Source: an uncultured Eubacteriales bacterium (GTDB lineage Bacteria; Bacillota; Clostridia; Oscillospirales; Butyricicoccaceae). From it: a stretch of DNA of 12,668 nt. The DNA lies in the NCBI GenBank assembly GCA_900555855.1, contig USML01000055.1:1-12668 (forward strand), written 5' to 3'. A program made the translations under genes and the position numbers. Numbering within the stretch: the first letter of the stretch is position 1; every line of letters begins with the position of its first letter. The notes below the pieces were generated by a model. The model was not told the DNA's origin, did no database searches, and saw nothing but the letters and a program-made list of their open reading frames with translations. This document shows positions 1 to 6,653 of the stretch, piece by piece.

Positions 1-27
1 TTTTTATATTCTGTTTGCAGCGTTCGC

Positions 28-273
28 TCAAGCCAGCGGCGCTGCGGTTGCGTCATCTGTGCAAAGCGCTGCTTGAAAGCCGTAAGATGCCCACTTATAC
101 CACGAACCGTCGTGGACGAAGCCCGTCTCACGGCAAAATCTTTCCACGGCGTTACTCAGGTAAACAAGAACATTTTCGCGCTTATTTGAAAAATAGACCA
201 ATGGAACACCGTGGTTCGACACGTGCGGTTTCAGAATCCGCAGATCACACAGCGGTGAAGCATGGTAATACAC
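28..273 (-). CDS. Small conserved hypothetical protein, probably broken at its 3' end
   Basis: The 81-residue product starts MYYHASPLCDLRILKPHVSN and continues with HGVPLVYFSNKRENVLVYLS. This resembles short hypothetical proteins of Clostridia (from memory, not searched). The start is GTG at 273, directly abutting the TAA of the upstream peptidase gene, with AGGAG about 7 bases before it inside that gene's last codons, so the two are probably translationally coupled. Residues 1 to about 66 look like a natural conserved protein. The last 15 (AALCTDDATAAPLA) do not. In a neighbouring frame the minus strand instead stays open to the window edge with a plausible helical sequence (RFAQMTQPQRRWLERTLQ). 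I infer a frameshift or a rearrangement near position 75. No catalytic motif is visible and I assign no function. Confidence 0.55.
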   Translation of the reverse strand: MYYHASPLCDLRILKPHVSNHGVPLVYFSNKRENVLVYLSNAVERFCRETGFVHDGSWYKWASYGFQAALCTDDATAAPLA

Positions 274-1983
274 TTACTGCTCCTGCTTTGCGATCTGCTC
301 GAGCAGGATCTTCTCGGCATACCCGCAGGCACGGTCGACAGAGCCGGCTTCGAAGGGATTTGCAAGGTTCGCATAGCGCAGCGTTTCCAGATAGCTGCGG
401 CTGCCGCCGGTCTTGCAGAGCTTGAGATAATCCTGCCACGCGGCCTGCTTATCCTCGGCATATTTCTTCTTGAACTCCATGGCGCCCATGGTGGTGAGCG
501 TATAGTTGATGTAGTAGAAGGGATAGAGGTAGATGTGCAGCTTGTGGTACCAGTAGCCGCCCCGCTCCATGAACGGATCGTTGTCATATTTGCGCCAGGG
601 CATATACTTTTCCTCCAGCAGATGCCACTGATAGGTTCGCTCCTTGGGCGTCAGCTCGGGATGGGCATAGCAGATGTGCTGGAACTCGTCCACGGCCACG
701 CCGAAGGGCACGAAGGTCAGCGCCTCCTGCAAATGCGCGAAGCGGAACTTATCCGCCTGATCGCCGAAGAACCACTCGGCATAGGGATAGGCAAACTGCT
801 CCATGGACATGGAGTGGATCTCCGCGATGTCGGTAGATTCGCTGTAATAATCCGAGATCGGCTGGCTGCGCATGGCCATATAGCCCGCAAAGGCGTGGCC
901 CAGCTCGTGGGTCAGCACCTGCATATCAAAGATCGTATGGTTGAAGCAGGAAAACACAAAGGGCGCCTTCAGGCTGGGCAGGCTCGTCATATAGCCCGTG
1001 GAGGCCTTTCCCGGCTTGTTCTGCAGGTCCATCAGCTCGTGGTCGATCATGAAGTCGATGAACTCGCCGGTCTCCGGGCTGATCTCGTGGTACATCTTCT
1101 GCGCGGTCTTGACCATGAAGGCGTCGTCGCCCGCGGGCTCGGCATTGCCGTCCGGGAAGACCATCTTTTCATCGTAGCACATGACGTGGTCGAGGCCGAG
1201 GCGCCTGGCCTGCGCGTCGTAGAGCTTCTGGCACAGCGGGACAAGGAAGGTGCGCACCTGCTCACGGAAGGAGGCGACCTCCTTTTCGCCGTAATCTGTG
1301 CGTCCCTGCTCGAGATAGCCGACGGGGATGTAGTTCTCATAGCCGAGGTTTTTGCCCATCTGGTTGCGGATGCGGATCAGCTCGTCCCATATCTCCTCCA
1401 GCCGCGGCTCGTTGCTCTCGTAGAACTTGGAGTACGCCTTGACGGCGGCGGCGCGCACCGCGCGGTCGGGATGCTCAAAGTATTTCTGCAGGCCGTAGAG
1501 GTTCAGCGTCTTGCCGTCGAAGGGGATCTCCGCCGTGGCCATGATCTTCTGATATTCGTTGGTCAGGCGGCTCTCCTGCTGGCGCAGGGGGACATTTTCC
1601 TCGCAAAACAGCTTCTTCTGCAGATCCATGGCGACGAAATACTGCCGGCCAAACTCCTTCTCGATATCGGGACGGAAGGGGCTGGACGCGATGGCCTCGC
1701 TGAGCGCCACCTCCGCGCCGCTGAGGGTGGGCAGGGTGTCCTGCAGATAATGGATCTCCGCTTCATAGAATTCATCGCGGGTGTCCAGCGTGTGGCGGAT
1801 GTGTGCGATGGAATACTGTGTGAACAGCGCGCAGCTTTCCCGGTCGATCTCAAAGATCAGCGCCCGCAGCGCATCATAGCTCTCCGCCTGCTGGGCTGCA
1901 GCCTTCCATTCCACAAGCTTTGCCCGGCGGGCCTCCAGATCGGGCCGTTGATACTCCAGCGTTGAAAATCTGTACTGTTCCAT
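274..1983 (-). CDS. M3 family oligoendopeptidase (zinc metallopeptidase)
   Basis: This 569-residue cytoplasmic peptidase should cut short peptides, as M3 (thimet/PepF) enzymes do. The zinc site is HELGH at residues 359-363 (H359, E360, H363). The third ligand is probably E388 in DIAEIHSMSMEQF, 25 residues after the second His, which is the usual M3 spacing. Near the C-terminus GYWYHKLHIYLYPFYYINY is the His/Tyr-rich substrate-binding stretch of the family. There is no signal peptide. Length and motif order match full-length clostridial M3 enzymes, so it looks intact. I chose ATG 1983 because GAGAGGAG lies about 10 bases upstream. The frame stays open to 2103, but the extra 40 residues are low-complexity and lie largely in the leader. 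A regulated promoter sits at 2115-2142, and the small gene at 273 follows with no gap. Confidence 0.95.
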   Translation of the reverse strand: MEQYRFSTLEYQRPDLEARRAKLVEWKAAAQQAESYDALRALIFEIDRESCALFTQYSIAHIRHTLDTRDEFYEAEIHYLQDTLPTLSGAEVALSEAIASSPFRPDIEKEFGRQYFVAMDLQKKLFCEENVPLRQQESRLTNEYQKIMATAEIPFDGKTLNLYGLQKYFEHPDRAVRAAAVKAYSKFYESNEPRLEEIWDELIRIRNQMGKNLGYENYIPVGYLEQGRTDYGEKEVASFREQVRTFLVPLCQKLYDAQARRLGLDHVMCYDEKMVFPDGNAEPAGDDAFMVKTAQKMYHEISPETGEFIDFMIDHELMDLQNKPGKASTGYMTSLPSLKAPFVFSCFNHTIFDMQVLTHELGHAFAGYMAMRSQPISDYYSESTDIAEIHSMSMEQFAYPYAEWFFGDQADKFRFAHLQEALTFVPFGVAVDEFQHICYAHPELTPKERTYQWHLLEEKYMPWRKYDNDPFMERGGYWYHKLHIYLYPFYYINYTLTTMGAMEFKKKYAEDKQAAWQDYLKLCKTGGSRSYLETLRYANLANPFEAGSVDRACGYAEKILLEQIAKQEQ

Positions 1984-2062
1984 AGGGTTCTTTTCTCCTC
2001 TCACAATGTGATCCTCCTCCGGGAGCCTTGCGCGTTCCGCAGCCCTGCGGCCTGCGCCGGGG

Positions 2063-2101
2063 CAAAGGGCCGGCCCTTTGGGGGCAGGATCCGTTCGGAT
2101 C
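2063..2101 (-). repeat. Two perfect palindromes in the leader of the peptidase mRNA
   Basis: The roughly 125-base untranslated leader holds an 18-nt perfect palindrome at 2063-2080 (CAAAGGGCC/GGCCCTTTG) and GATCCG-TT-CGGATC at 2088-2101. Nearer the ribosome site the minus strand also reads TCACA-T-TGTGA at about 2002-2012. No U-run follows any of these, so none is a standard terminator. They may be leader hairpins, or chance in GC-rich DNA. Confidence 0.4.
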
Positions 2102-2114
2102 ATTCTTTATTTAT

Positions 2115-2142
2115 ATTATATTCTCACATTTGAGAATGTCAA
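2115..2142 (-). promoter_or_regulatory. Consensus promoter of the M3 peptidase gene
   Basis: The minus strand reads TTGACA (2142-2137), a 16-base spacer, then TATAAT (2120-2115). Both hexamers are perfect matches to the housekeeping sigma consensus. The inferred transcription start is near 2108, about 125 bases before ATG 1983. The spacer is one base shorter than ideal and is occupied by an inverted repeat (separate entry), so the promoter is probably strong but repressible. Confidence 0.85.
2120..2137. promoter_or_regulatory. Operator-like inverted repeat inside the promoter spacer
   Basis: ATTCTCA-CATT-TGAGAAT is a perfect 7+4+7 inverted repeat. It fills the whole spacer between the -35 and -10 boxes of the M3 peptidase promoter and shares one base with each box. 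A dimeric repressor bound here would block RNA polymerase. The cognate regulator is not evident. The half-site TGTGAGA recurs on the minus strand in the leader near 2000-2008. Confidence 0.75.
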
Positions 2143-2204
2143 GAGAGATTTGGCCGGATATGCCGCATTTTCCGGCGGCCGCCCTGGGAAATGCCCTTTT
2201 GCGG

Positions 2205-2371
2205 CGCGTTTGCAGCCGCAGGTCAAGGCCCATGTGGGCGGCAACGCCGCCGTGGGCAACCGCAAGAAGACCCTGCTGGCCGCGCTCACCGTCTGTCTGC
2301 CCTATATCGGCTTCCCCCGCACGCTGAACGCCCTCGCCTGCATCAACGAAGTCCTGCCGGAAAAGGCGTAA
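2205..2371 (+). pseudogene. C-terminal remnant of a carboxymuconolactone decarboxylase family protein
   Basis: The frame ending at TAA 2369-2371 encodes PQVKAHVGGNAAVGN followed by LPYIGFPRTLNALACINEVL. This is the characteristic last third of CMD/AhpD-type proteins (LKSHIxGALNVGN ... LPYIGFPRTLNAL). Before about 2205 the frame reads unrelated sequence and runs into the M3 promoter. The N-terminal half, including the region where the usual Cys-x-x-Cys or Glu/His active site would lie, is absent. The fragment has no ribosome site or start of its own, so it is probably untranslated. It lies just upstream of another C-terminal fragment and of the hydrolase gene, which suggests all three once formed one operon. 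Confidence 0.75.
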
Positions 2372-2395
2372 CGGCGCCCTGCGCCCTCCACCTGG

Positions 2396-2515
2396 GATTT
2401 TGTTTTGAGCCAGGGCTCGGGCAACGCGGCGCTCTGTCTCTGGATGCTGGTCAATGCCCTTTGGGCCGGCAGACAAGGGAAACGGATCGGGAAAGAGGCG
2501 ATGCGGCATGGCTGA
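2396..2515 (+). pseudogene. Unidentified C-terminal cistron fragment overlapping the hydrolase start
   Basis: Immediately after the CMD stop, the same frame reads VLSQGSGNAALCLWMLVNAL then WAGRQGKRIGKEAMRHG and stops at TGA 2513-2515. The stop overlaps the next gene's ATG as ATGGCTGA, typical of coupled cistrons. The sequence is protein-like (a hydrophobic helix followed by a basic helix) but has no start codon or ribosome site and I do not recognise the family. I infer a truncated upstream gene of the same former operon. A chance open frame cannot be excluded. Confidence 0.35.
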
Positions 2516-3458
2516 AATGCAGCCCGCTCTCATTGCCGCAGACAACGGGCGGATCAGCCTGTTTGCTTCGCTGCTGCGGGGAGCATATAAGCTCTCCGGC
2601 GCGAAAAAGGCCTTTGCCCTGCCGGAGGAGCCGCTCCGGAGGGTCATCGAAAAGCAGAACCGCCATCGCGGCGTGTTTACGCCCACAGATCGCAAGGCCT
2701 GCTACGAGACGATCACGGTAAACGGATCCCCCTGCCTGATCGTCCGCGAACATCCCCAGCCGTCAAAGCGCGCGATCCTCTACTTTTTCGGCGGCGGAAT
2801 GGTCATCGGGCCCGACCGGGGCGCCCTGCCCGTGATGCGCAAGCTGATGCGGGAGACCGGCTGCGATGTGTGGTTCCCCTTTTATCCGCTGTGTACGGAG
2901 CACTGCATCACGGAGACCTACGACATGGTCTATGCGTGCTACCGCAGAATGATCGGGCTTTACAGCGGCGGAAATGTCAGCACCTGCGGCTTTTCCTCCG
3001 GCGGCGCGCTGGCGCTGGGCATCGCGGCCCACAACAATGCCCTGGGCGCTCCCCTGCCGCAGCCGCAGCACATCGTCGCCGTCTCTCCCGGCGAGGTGCC
3101 CTGGAACGACGCCGAAAAAGCGCGGATGCAGGCGCTGAACCGCAGGGATGTGGCCATCGACTATGCCTTTCTGGAGACGGTGGAACGGTTCATGTGCCAC
3201 GGGCAGGAACAGGTCCCGGATTACATGATCTCCGGCTCCCGGGGCGATCTCTCCGGCGTGGGCGATATTCACTTCTTCTATTCTGCGGACGAGGTCCTTT
3301 ACGGCGCGCTGCCGGATTTTGCGGAAGCTTGTAAGCGCGCGAAGGTCCCCTGCGCCGCCTATGCCCGCCCGAAGATGATACACTGCTACTGTATGCTTCC
3401 CTGCTTCAGGGAGGCACGGGAGGACTTTGCCCGGATCACCGAAATCTTAAAGGCCTGA
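2508..3458 (+). CDS. Alpha/beta hydrolase (alpha/beta-hydrolase-3, lipase/esterase-like)
   Basis: The 316-residue protein has the landmarks of the hormone-sensitive-lipase-like esterases. These are an oxyanion-hole strand LYFFGGGMVI (residues 91-100), a nucleophile elbow GFSSGG (161-166, Ser163), a likely acid Asp261 in FYSADEVLYG and a likely His292 in KMIHCYCMLP. The first residue of the usual HGGG motif is Phe instead of His. The substrate is unknown, and a carboxylic ester of a small molecule is the family expectation. No signal peptide is seen. I chose ATG 2508 because GAGG lies about 10 bases upstream and it overlaps the preceding stop. ATG 2454 in the same frame would add 18 unlikely residues. 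No promoter is obvious, so if its operon is decayed upstream its expression is uncertain. Confidence 0.88.
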   Translation: MAEMQPALIAADNGRISLFASLLRGAYKLSGAKKAFALPEEPLRRVIEKQNRHRGVFTPTDRKACYETITVNGSPCLIVREHPQPSKRAILYFFGGGMVIGPDRGALPVMRKLMRETGCDVWFPFYPLCTEHCITETYDMVYACYRRMIGLYSGGNVSTCGFSSGGALALGIAAHNNALGAPLPQPQHIVAVSPGEVPWNDAEKARMQALNRRDVAIDYAFLETVERFMCHGQEQVPDYMISGSRGDLSGVGDIHFFYSADEVLYGALPDFAEACKRAKVPCAAYARPKMIHCYCMLPCFREAREDFARITEILKA

Positions 3459-3483
3459 GCCCGAAGGCGCGGCTGCGCCGGGG

Positions 3484-3966
3484 TCATTCTTTCGCGCCGT
3501 CTGATCCCGCCTGCTCCGGCAGCAATTCCTTCAGCAGGCCCCGGCACCCCTCCAGCACATCCTGCCAGGTCGCTTCGAAATCCCCGGTATACCACGGGTC
3601 GGCCACATTGCCCGGGCGGGCGGTATGGTCCATCAGGAGGGACATCTTGCCCCCATCATCGCCGCCGCAGATGCGCCGCATCTCCCGCAGATTGGCGCTG
3701 TCCATGCCGATCAGCAGGTCGTACCGGGCGTAATCCCGGCGGGTCAGCTGGCGCGCGGCGTGCCCCTCGCAGGCGATCCCATTCTCGGCCAGCTTGCGCC
3801 GCGCAGGAGGATAGACCGGATTGACGATCTCCTCCCGGCTGGTCGCCGCCGACTGGATCTGAAACTGTGACGCCAGCCCCGCTTTCTTCACCAGGTCCTT
3901 CATTACGAACTCGGCCATGGGGCTGCGGCAGATATTGCCGTGGCAGATAAACAGGATCTTTTTCAT
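3484..3966 (-). CDS. Low-molecular-weight protein tyrosine phosphatase
   Basis: The 160-residue cytoplasmic enzyme should remove phosphate from tyrosine (or arginine) residues. The P-loop is at the N-terminus, FICHGNICRSPMAEF, with nucleophile Cys8, Arg14 and Ser15. The general acid is Asp123 in VADPWYTGDF, matching the DPxx motif of the family (Trp replaces the first usual Tyr). Length is normal and nothing appears missing. ATG 3966 is preceded by GGGAG, and the frame's longer extension to 4191 is not conserved-looking. The gene is convergent with the hydrolase gene, with only 25 bases between the stops and no clear terminator. It appears monocistronic, with a promoter at 4000-4028. Confidence 0.93.
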   Translation of the reverse strand: MKKILFICHGNICRSPMAEFVMKDLVKKAGLASQFQIQSAATSREEIVNPVYPPARRKLAENGIACEGHAARQLTRRDYARYDLLIGMDSANLREMRRICGGDDGGKMSLLMDHTARPGNVADPWYTGDFEATWQDVLEGCRGLLKELLPEQAGSDGAKE

Positions 3967-3999
3967 TCTGGCGTTCTCCCATCGTGCATTGTTTTCTTT

Positions 4000-4028
4000 A
4001 GTATACCAGCCCCGCCCGCCTTCGTCGA
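4000..4028 (-). promoter_or_regulatory. Probable promoter of the tyrosine phosphatase gene
   Basis: On the minus strand TCGACG (4028-4023), 17 bases, then TATACT (4005-4000). The -10 has five of six consensus bases and the -35 four of six. The inferred start is about 27 bases before the ATG at 3966. No operator-like repeat is seen. Confidence 0.55.
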
Positions 4029-4059
4029 GGGGGATTTTCCAAGGGATCGCCCGTCCGCC

Positions 4060-4340
4060 GGATTTTTCTTTGCCGGCGCGGCCGAGCTGCAAAAAGCCCT
4101 GAACGCAACACAAACCGCCGTCTGTGTTGTTCCGCCGGGCCTTCTTTGCTGGTACGACTATGTGTTCACCCCCATTCTGGACCGCTTCCATGTGCCCCCG
4201 GGGATCGGGAATACATCCTGGCGTTTTATATCCGCGGGCTGATGGCGATCATCGACCGCTGGCTCCGGGACGACTGCCGGGACAGCATCGGGCATATCGT
4301 CGCCGTGATGCAGCAATGCACAAAGCGCGTGCCGGAATGA
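4060..4340 (+). pseudogene. Remnant of a TetR/AcrR-family regulator (C-terminal domain, frameshifted)
   Basis: One frame encodes FFFAGAAELQKALNATQ and later WYDYVFTPILDRFHVPPG. The next frame continues with REYILAFYIRGLMAIIDRWL and RDDCRDSIGHIVAVMQQC, ending at TGA 4338-4340. Together they match the C-terminal ligand/dimer domain of DhaS-like TetR regulators. The frames join in the run CCCCCGGGG near 4194-4202, consistent with a one-base slip. The part between about 4110 and 4140 also looks scrambled. The N-terminal helix-turn-helix half is gone, and the tyrosine phosphatase promoter occupies the place where it would be. A strong terminator follows. It cannot make a functional repressor. Confidence 0.75.
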
Positions 4341-4374
4341 AGATGATGGCCCATGGGCCGCAATAAAAGCGCAG

Positions 4375-4410
4375 GAGACAGGCCGTTTTGCGGTCCTGTC
4401 TCTTTTTTTT
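4375..4410 (+). terminator. Intrinsic terminator after the TetR remnant
   Basis: GAGACAGG (4375-4382) pairs with CCTGTCTC (4395-4402). The stem is extended inside by CC/GG pairs with a bulged T, and eight T residues (4403-4410) follow. This is a textbook rho-independent terminator for plus-strand transcription. It has outlived the decayed gene it served. Confidence 0.9.
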
Positions 4411-4519
4411 GCAGAGGTCTCCCCCGTCATTTGTGATCCGGAACGGCCCGGCGGCAGATGCGCCCTTGGTCTCCATGCGCTTCTCTGCCGCGTTCATCCC
4501 GCGATCTGACCCACGCGCT

Positions 4520-5284
4520 TCAGCTGCGCTTCGCCGCCGTTGACATCCTGCATTGCGGCTGCTTTTCCGGCAGCGTTTTGGTCAGGATCAGATCATAGGC
4601 GACGGCGATCAGCAGCATGGCAAGGATCTGCATCAGCTGCCGCTTCACAGAGCTGCCCGTATGATCGGCAAAGGCGCTGAGGGTGTTGATGGCGGAATGG
4701 ACGAGGATGCAGGGGATCAGGCTCCCGCCGCGGTAAAAGATCGTCACCAGCAGAAAGCCCATGGCCACGGCAAAGACGATCTGACACAGATTGCTCCACA
4801 GCTCCATCCCGCTGCCGTTGAACAGGTTGATCACATGGCCGGCGCCGAAGGTCACGCTGGAGATGATAACGGCGGATCTGAGGTTGTCCCTTGCGATGGC
4901 CGTAAATAGAAGGCCCCGGAAGATCACTTCCTCCAAAAAGCCCACGCAGAGCATACAGACGATATGGCAGACCGTTTCCGCCGGCGAAGCATTCAGCGCG
5001 ACGCCGTTCCAGAGGTTCCCCGACGCCAGGATCACCAGCGGCACATAGTAAAGGAACCGCCGGGCCGGGATGGGCGATCGGCAGAGACCATAGCGCTCCT
5101 GCAGGCCGTTTCTTCGGAGAAAGGCAAAGAGGACCGCGGTCTGCACCACGCAAAAGGCGGCGCTTGCGGCGTATCCCACTCCGATCAGCTCATTCAGCGG
5201 ATTCGCCAGGGACTGCAGGACGCAGTACGCCACGATCCAGGCGATCGCAAAGGTCAGTTCGTTTTTCTCATACAGTTTTTTCAT
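4520..5284 (-). CDS. CPBP family intramembrane metalloprotease
   Basis: The 254-residue multi-pass membrane protein carries the three CPBP/Abi motifs: EEVIFRG (E118, E119, R123), FGAGH (His150) and HSAIN (His196, Asn200). These form the membrane-embedded metal site of Rce1-like proteases. In bacteria such proteins act in peptide or bacteriocin maturation, self-immunity or membrane-protein processing. Hydrophobic segments occupy roughly residues 10-28, 38-56, 76-92, 104-128, 136-152, 164-184 and 214-234. ATG 5284 has an excellent AGGAGGAG 6 bases upstream. A GTG at 5392 overlapping the deaminase stop is in frame but lacks a ribosome site. It is the last gene of the minus-strand cluster, with a 104-base gap from the deaminase. 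No terminator is evident after its stop. Confidence 0.92.
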   Translation of the reverse strand: MKKLYEKNELTFAIAWIVAYCVLQSLANPLNELIGVGYAASAAFCVVQTAVLFAFLRRNGLQERYGLCRSPIPARRFLYYVPLVILASGNLWNGVALNASPAETVCHIVCMLCVGFLEEVIFRGLLFTAIARDNLRSAVIISSVTFGAGHVINLFNGSGMELWSNLCQIVFAVAMGFLLVTIFYRGGSLIPCILVHSAINTLSAFADHTGSSVKRQLMQILAMLLIAVAYDLILTKTLPEKQPQCRMSTAAKRS

Positions 5285-5312
5285 GCAGTCTCCTCCTGTG
5301 CTGCCGATACAG

Positions 5313-5337
5313 GCGCTGAAGCTCCGTTTTTCAGCGC
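5313..5337 (-). repeat. Intercistronic hairpin between the deaminase and CPBP protease genes
   Basis: GCGCTGAA and TTCAGCGC form an 8-bp perfect stem with a 9-base loop in the gap before the CPBP gene. A second, weaker stem (CTCCGG/CCGGAG) lies at about 5360-5378. Neither is followed by U residues on the minus strand, so they look like processing or stability elements, not terminators. Confidence 0.45.
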
Positions 5338-5388
5338 TTTCCTTCCATGCTTCCATTTCTCCGGTCATCCGCCGGAGCAGCGTTCCTT

Positions 5389-5790
5389 TCACCAGAAGTC
5401 CGGCAGCAGCGCCTTGAGGGTAACGGTCTCCCGGCTCTCATAATCCACCATGATCTCCATGTTCTCATTTTCTTCATTCAGCTGGTACAGAAATTCGCGG
5501 CACGCACCGCAGGGCATCCCGCTCCCGCCGCCAAACGGCGCTCTGTCCCGAAAGGCGATCAGCCTTTTGATCCGCGTCTGACCGCTGCTGGCATACATAT
5601 TCAGCGCGGCGACCCGCTCGGCGCATAAATTCATAACGCCGCTGCACGCCTCGATACAAAAGCCCGTATAGATCGTTCCATCCTCGCTTTCCAGGGCGCA
5701 TACCACATGATGCGCCTGAAGAAAGGGGCTTACCTTTTCCGGGTGGTATTCCTTTTTCGCTCGCTGATAGAGCTTTTCCCAGATATCCAT
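5389..5790 (-). CDS. Cytidine deaminase-like zinc hydrolase
   Basis: The 133-residue protein has the zinc-dependent deaminase signature: CAERVAALNM (Cys56, catalytic Glu58) and MPCGACREFL (Cys94, Cys97). Length and motif order fit the small homotetrameric cytidine/blasticidin-S deaminase family. The ribose-binding motif that reads G-x-N-(I/V)-E-N in true cytidine deaminases is GFCIEA at residues 43-48. The Glu is kept but both Asn residues are replaced, so the substrate may not be plain cytidine. ATG 5790 is preceded by AGGAGAG. The gene lies 59 bases after the isochorismatase-type gene and 104 bases before the CPBP gene, all on one strand. A role in pyrimidine salvage or in inactivating an aminopyrimidine compound is possible. 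Confidence 0.88.
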   Translation of the reverse strand: MDIWEKLYQRAKKEYHPEKVSPFLQAHHVVCALESEDGTIYTGFCIEACSGVMNLCAERVAALNMYASSGQTRIKRLIAFRDRAPFGGGSGMPCGACREFLYQLNEENENMEIMVDYESRETVTLKALLPDFW

Positions 5791-5849
5791 GTCGTTCTCT
5801 CCTGTTCACAGCTGCCGGCCGCGATGAACCGCCGCGCACCAAAGACGCT

Positions 5850-6347
5850 TTACCCTTTGACGATCCTGGAAAGCGCCGTGACTTCACAGCCCTTGCTTTC
5901 ATAATAGGCAAGCAGCTCCGGCAGCTTCTTTTTGTCATAGCTGGTGATGCAGTCTGCCAGAACATGGACGGCATAGCCGCTTTTCGCCAGATTGAAGCAG
6001 GTGGATTTGATGCAGGCCGCGGCGTCTGCCCCGGCAATATAAAGCTCCGCAATGCCCCGCTCCTGCAGAAAGGCGGCAAAGGCCTCGCAGGTCAGGGCGC
6101 TGCTTTTCGTCTTGGTAAAGATCCGGTCAGATACCACATTCAGCTCCGGCACCAGCTCTGCGCCATGGGTGCCGGGCTTGAATGTTCTCGTCCCTGGGGA
6201 TAAATTGTTATGCCGGATGTAAACGACCCAAAGCTCCTCCCGGGCCGCCCAGTCGATGGCTTCATTGACCCTTCCGATGATCTCCCGGTAGTTTTTCGTA
6301 ATGTCATTCTGAAGGTCGATCACCACCAGCGCGCTGTTTTTCATCAT
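5850..6347 (-). CDS. Isochorismatase-like cysteine hydrolase
   Basis: The 165-residue cytoplasmic protein has the fold's catalytic triad: Asp11 in ALVVIDLQND, Lys79 in FTKTKSSAL and Cys112 in GADAAACIKST. The family includes nicotinamidases, N-carbamoyl hydrolases and isochorismatases. The usual cis-peptide segment (VADCI-type) is seen as VLADCITSYD. No metal-binding DxH motif of nicotinamidases is evident, so I leave the substrate open. AGGAGG lies 4 bases before ATG 6347 and 7 before ATG 6344, and either may be used. The frame extends to 6392 but without support. It is 90 bases downstream of the KTR gene and 59 upstream of the deaminase, probably in one operon. Confidence 0.9.
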   Translation of the reverse strand: MMKNSALVVIDLQNDITKNYREIIGRVNEAIDWAAREELWVVYIRHNNLSPGTRTFKPGTHGAELVPELNVVSDRIFTKTKSSALTCEAFAAFLQERGIAELYIAGADAAACIKSTCFNLAKSGYAVHVLADCITSYDKKKLPELLAYYESKGCEVTALSRIVKG

Positions 6348-6437
6348 AGCTCCTCCTGTATGCTTCTGGCCCTGCTGCAAAGCCCCGCTCAAAGCAGCAA
6401 ACGCAGCACAAGCCGATTTTCCCGGGCTGCACTGCGT

Positions 6438-6626
6438 CTAAGCGTCTGGCATTTTGATCTCTTTGATTTTTCCGTCTCCGAACCGGATCACGCAGGTATA
6501 TCTGCACTTCGGGCAGAACAGAGGAAAATCCTCCAATACCGTATGCGGCCGTACCTGCGTCCTTGTTTTTTCGCCGCAGCTGGGGCAGCGAAGCCAATCC
6601 AGCTTCACGCTCCGTGCTTCAGCCAT
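6438..6626 (-). CDS. Cysteine-rich KTR domain protein
   Basis: This 62-residue protein has two CxxC knuckles, WLRCPSCGEKTRTQ (Cys14, Cys17) and FPLFCPKCRY (Cys38, Cys41), probably binding one zinc. The CGxKTR tripeptide defines the Cys_rich_KTR family, often annotated as a conjugal transfer protein and common near resistance genes on mobile elements of Firmicutes. Its biochemical role is unknown. ATG 6626 has AGGTGAGG just upstream. GTG 6635 in the same frame is a second choice. It lies 27 bases after the C39-like gene. The first 15 bases of the gene recur in the direct repeat at the end of the TetR gene, suggesting that it once overlapped the TetR stop as ATGGCTGA. Confidence 0.85.
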   Translation of the reverse strand: MAEARSVKLDWLRCPSCGEKTRTQVRPHTVLEDFPLFCPKCRYTCVIRFGDGKIKEIKMPDA

Positions 6627-6633
6627 TGCCCTC
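6610..6633. repeat. Copy 1 of a 24-bp direct repeat flanking the C39-like gene
   Basis: The 24 bases at 6610-6633 match 7353-7376 at 22 of 24 positions, in the same orientation. The shared core is GCTTCAGCCATTG. This copy spans the start codon and ribosome site of the KTR gene. Confidence 0.8.
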
Positions 6634-6653
6634 ACCTGCCCTGTTCCGCAAAC

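Noticed and set aside
262..1965. 567-codon plus-strand open frame antisense to the M3 peptidase
   Set aside because: It mirrors the codon bias of the M3 gene, reads as Leu/Val/Gly/His-rich with no motif, and has no ribosome site. The minus-strand frame has a full catalytic signature.
2111..2695. 194-codon minus-strand open frame over the CMD remnant
   Set aside because: Arg/Ala/Gly-rich low-complexity product, antisense to recognisable CMD and hydrolase sequence.
3440..3490. Terminator between the convergent hydrolase and phosphatase genes
   Set aside because: Only a weak GGCGC/GCGCC stem without a T-run is present.
3484..4191. Longer 235-residue form of the tyrosine phosphatase
   Set aside because: The extra 75 residues lie upstream of the inferred promoter and before the P-loop start MKKILFICHGN, where the family begins.
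4249..4497. 82-codon minus-strand open frame beside the terminator
   Set aside because: It runs through the intrinsic terminator and the TetR remnant and has no motif or supported start.
6438..6626. KTR protein as evidence of a resident conjugative element
   Set aside because: No integrase, relaxase, transfer gene or attachment site is visible in the window. The KTR family alone is insufficient.
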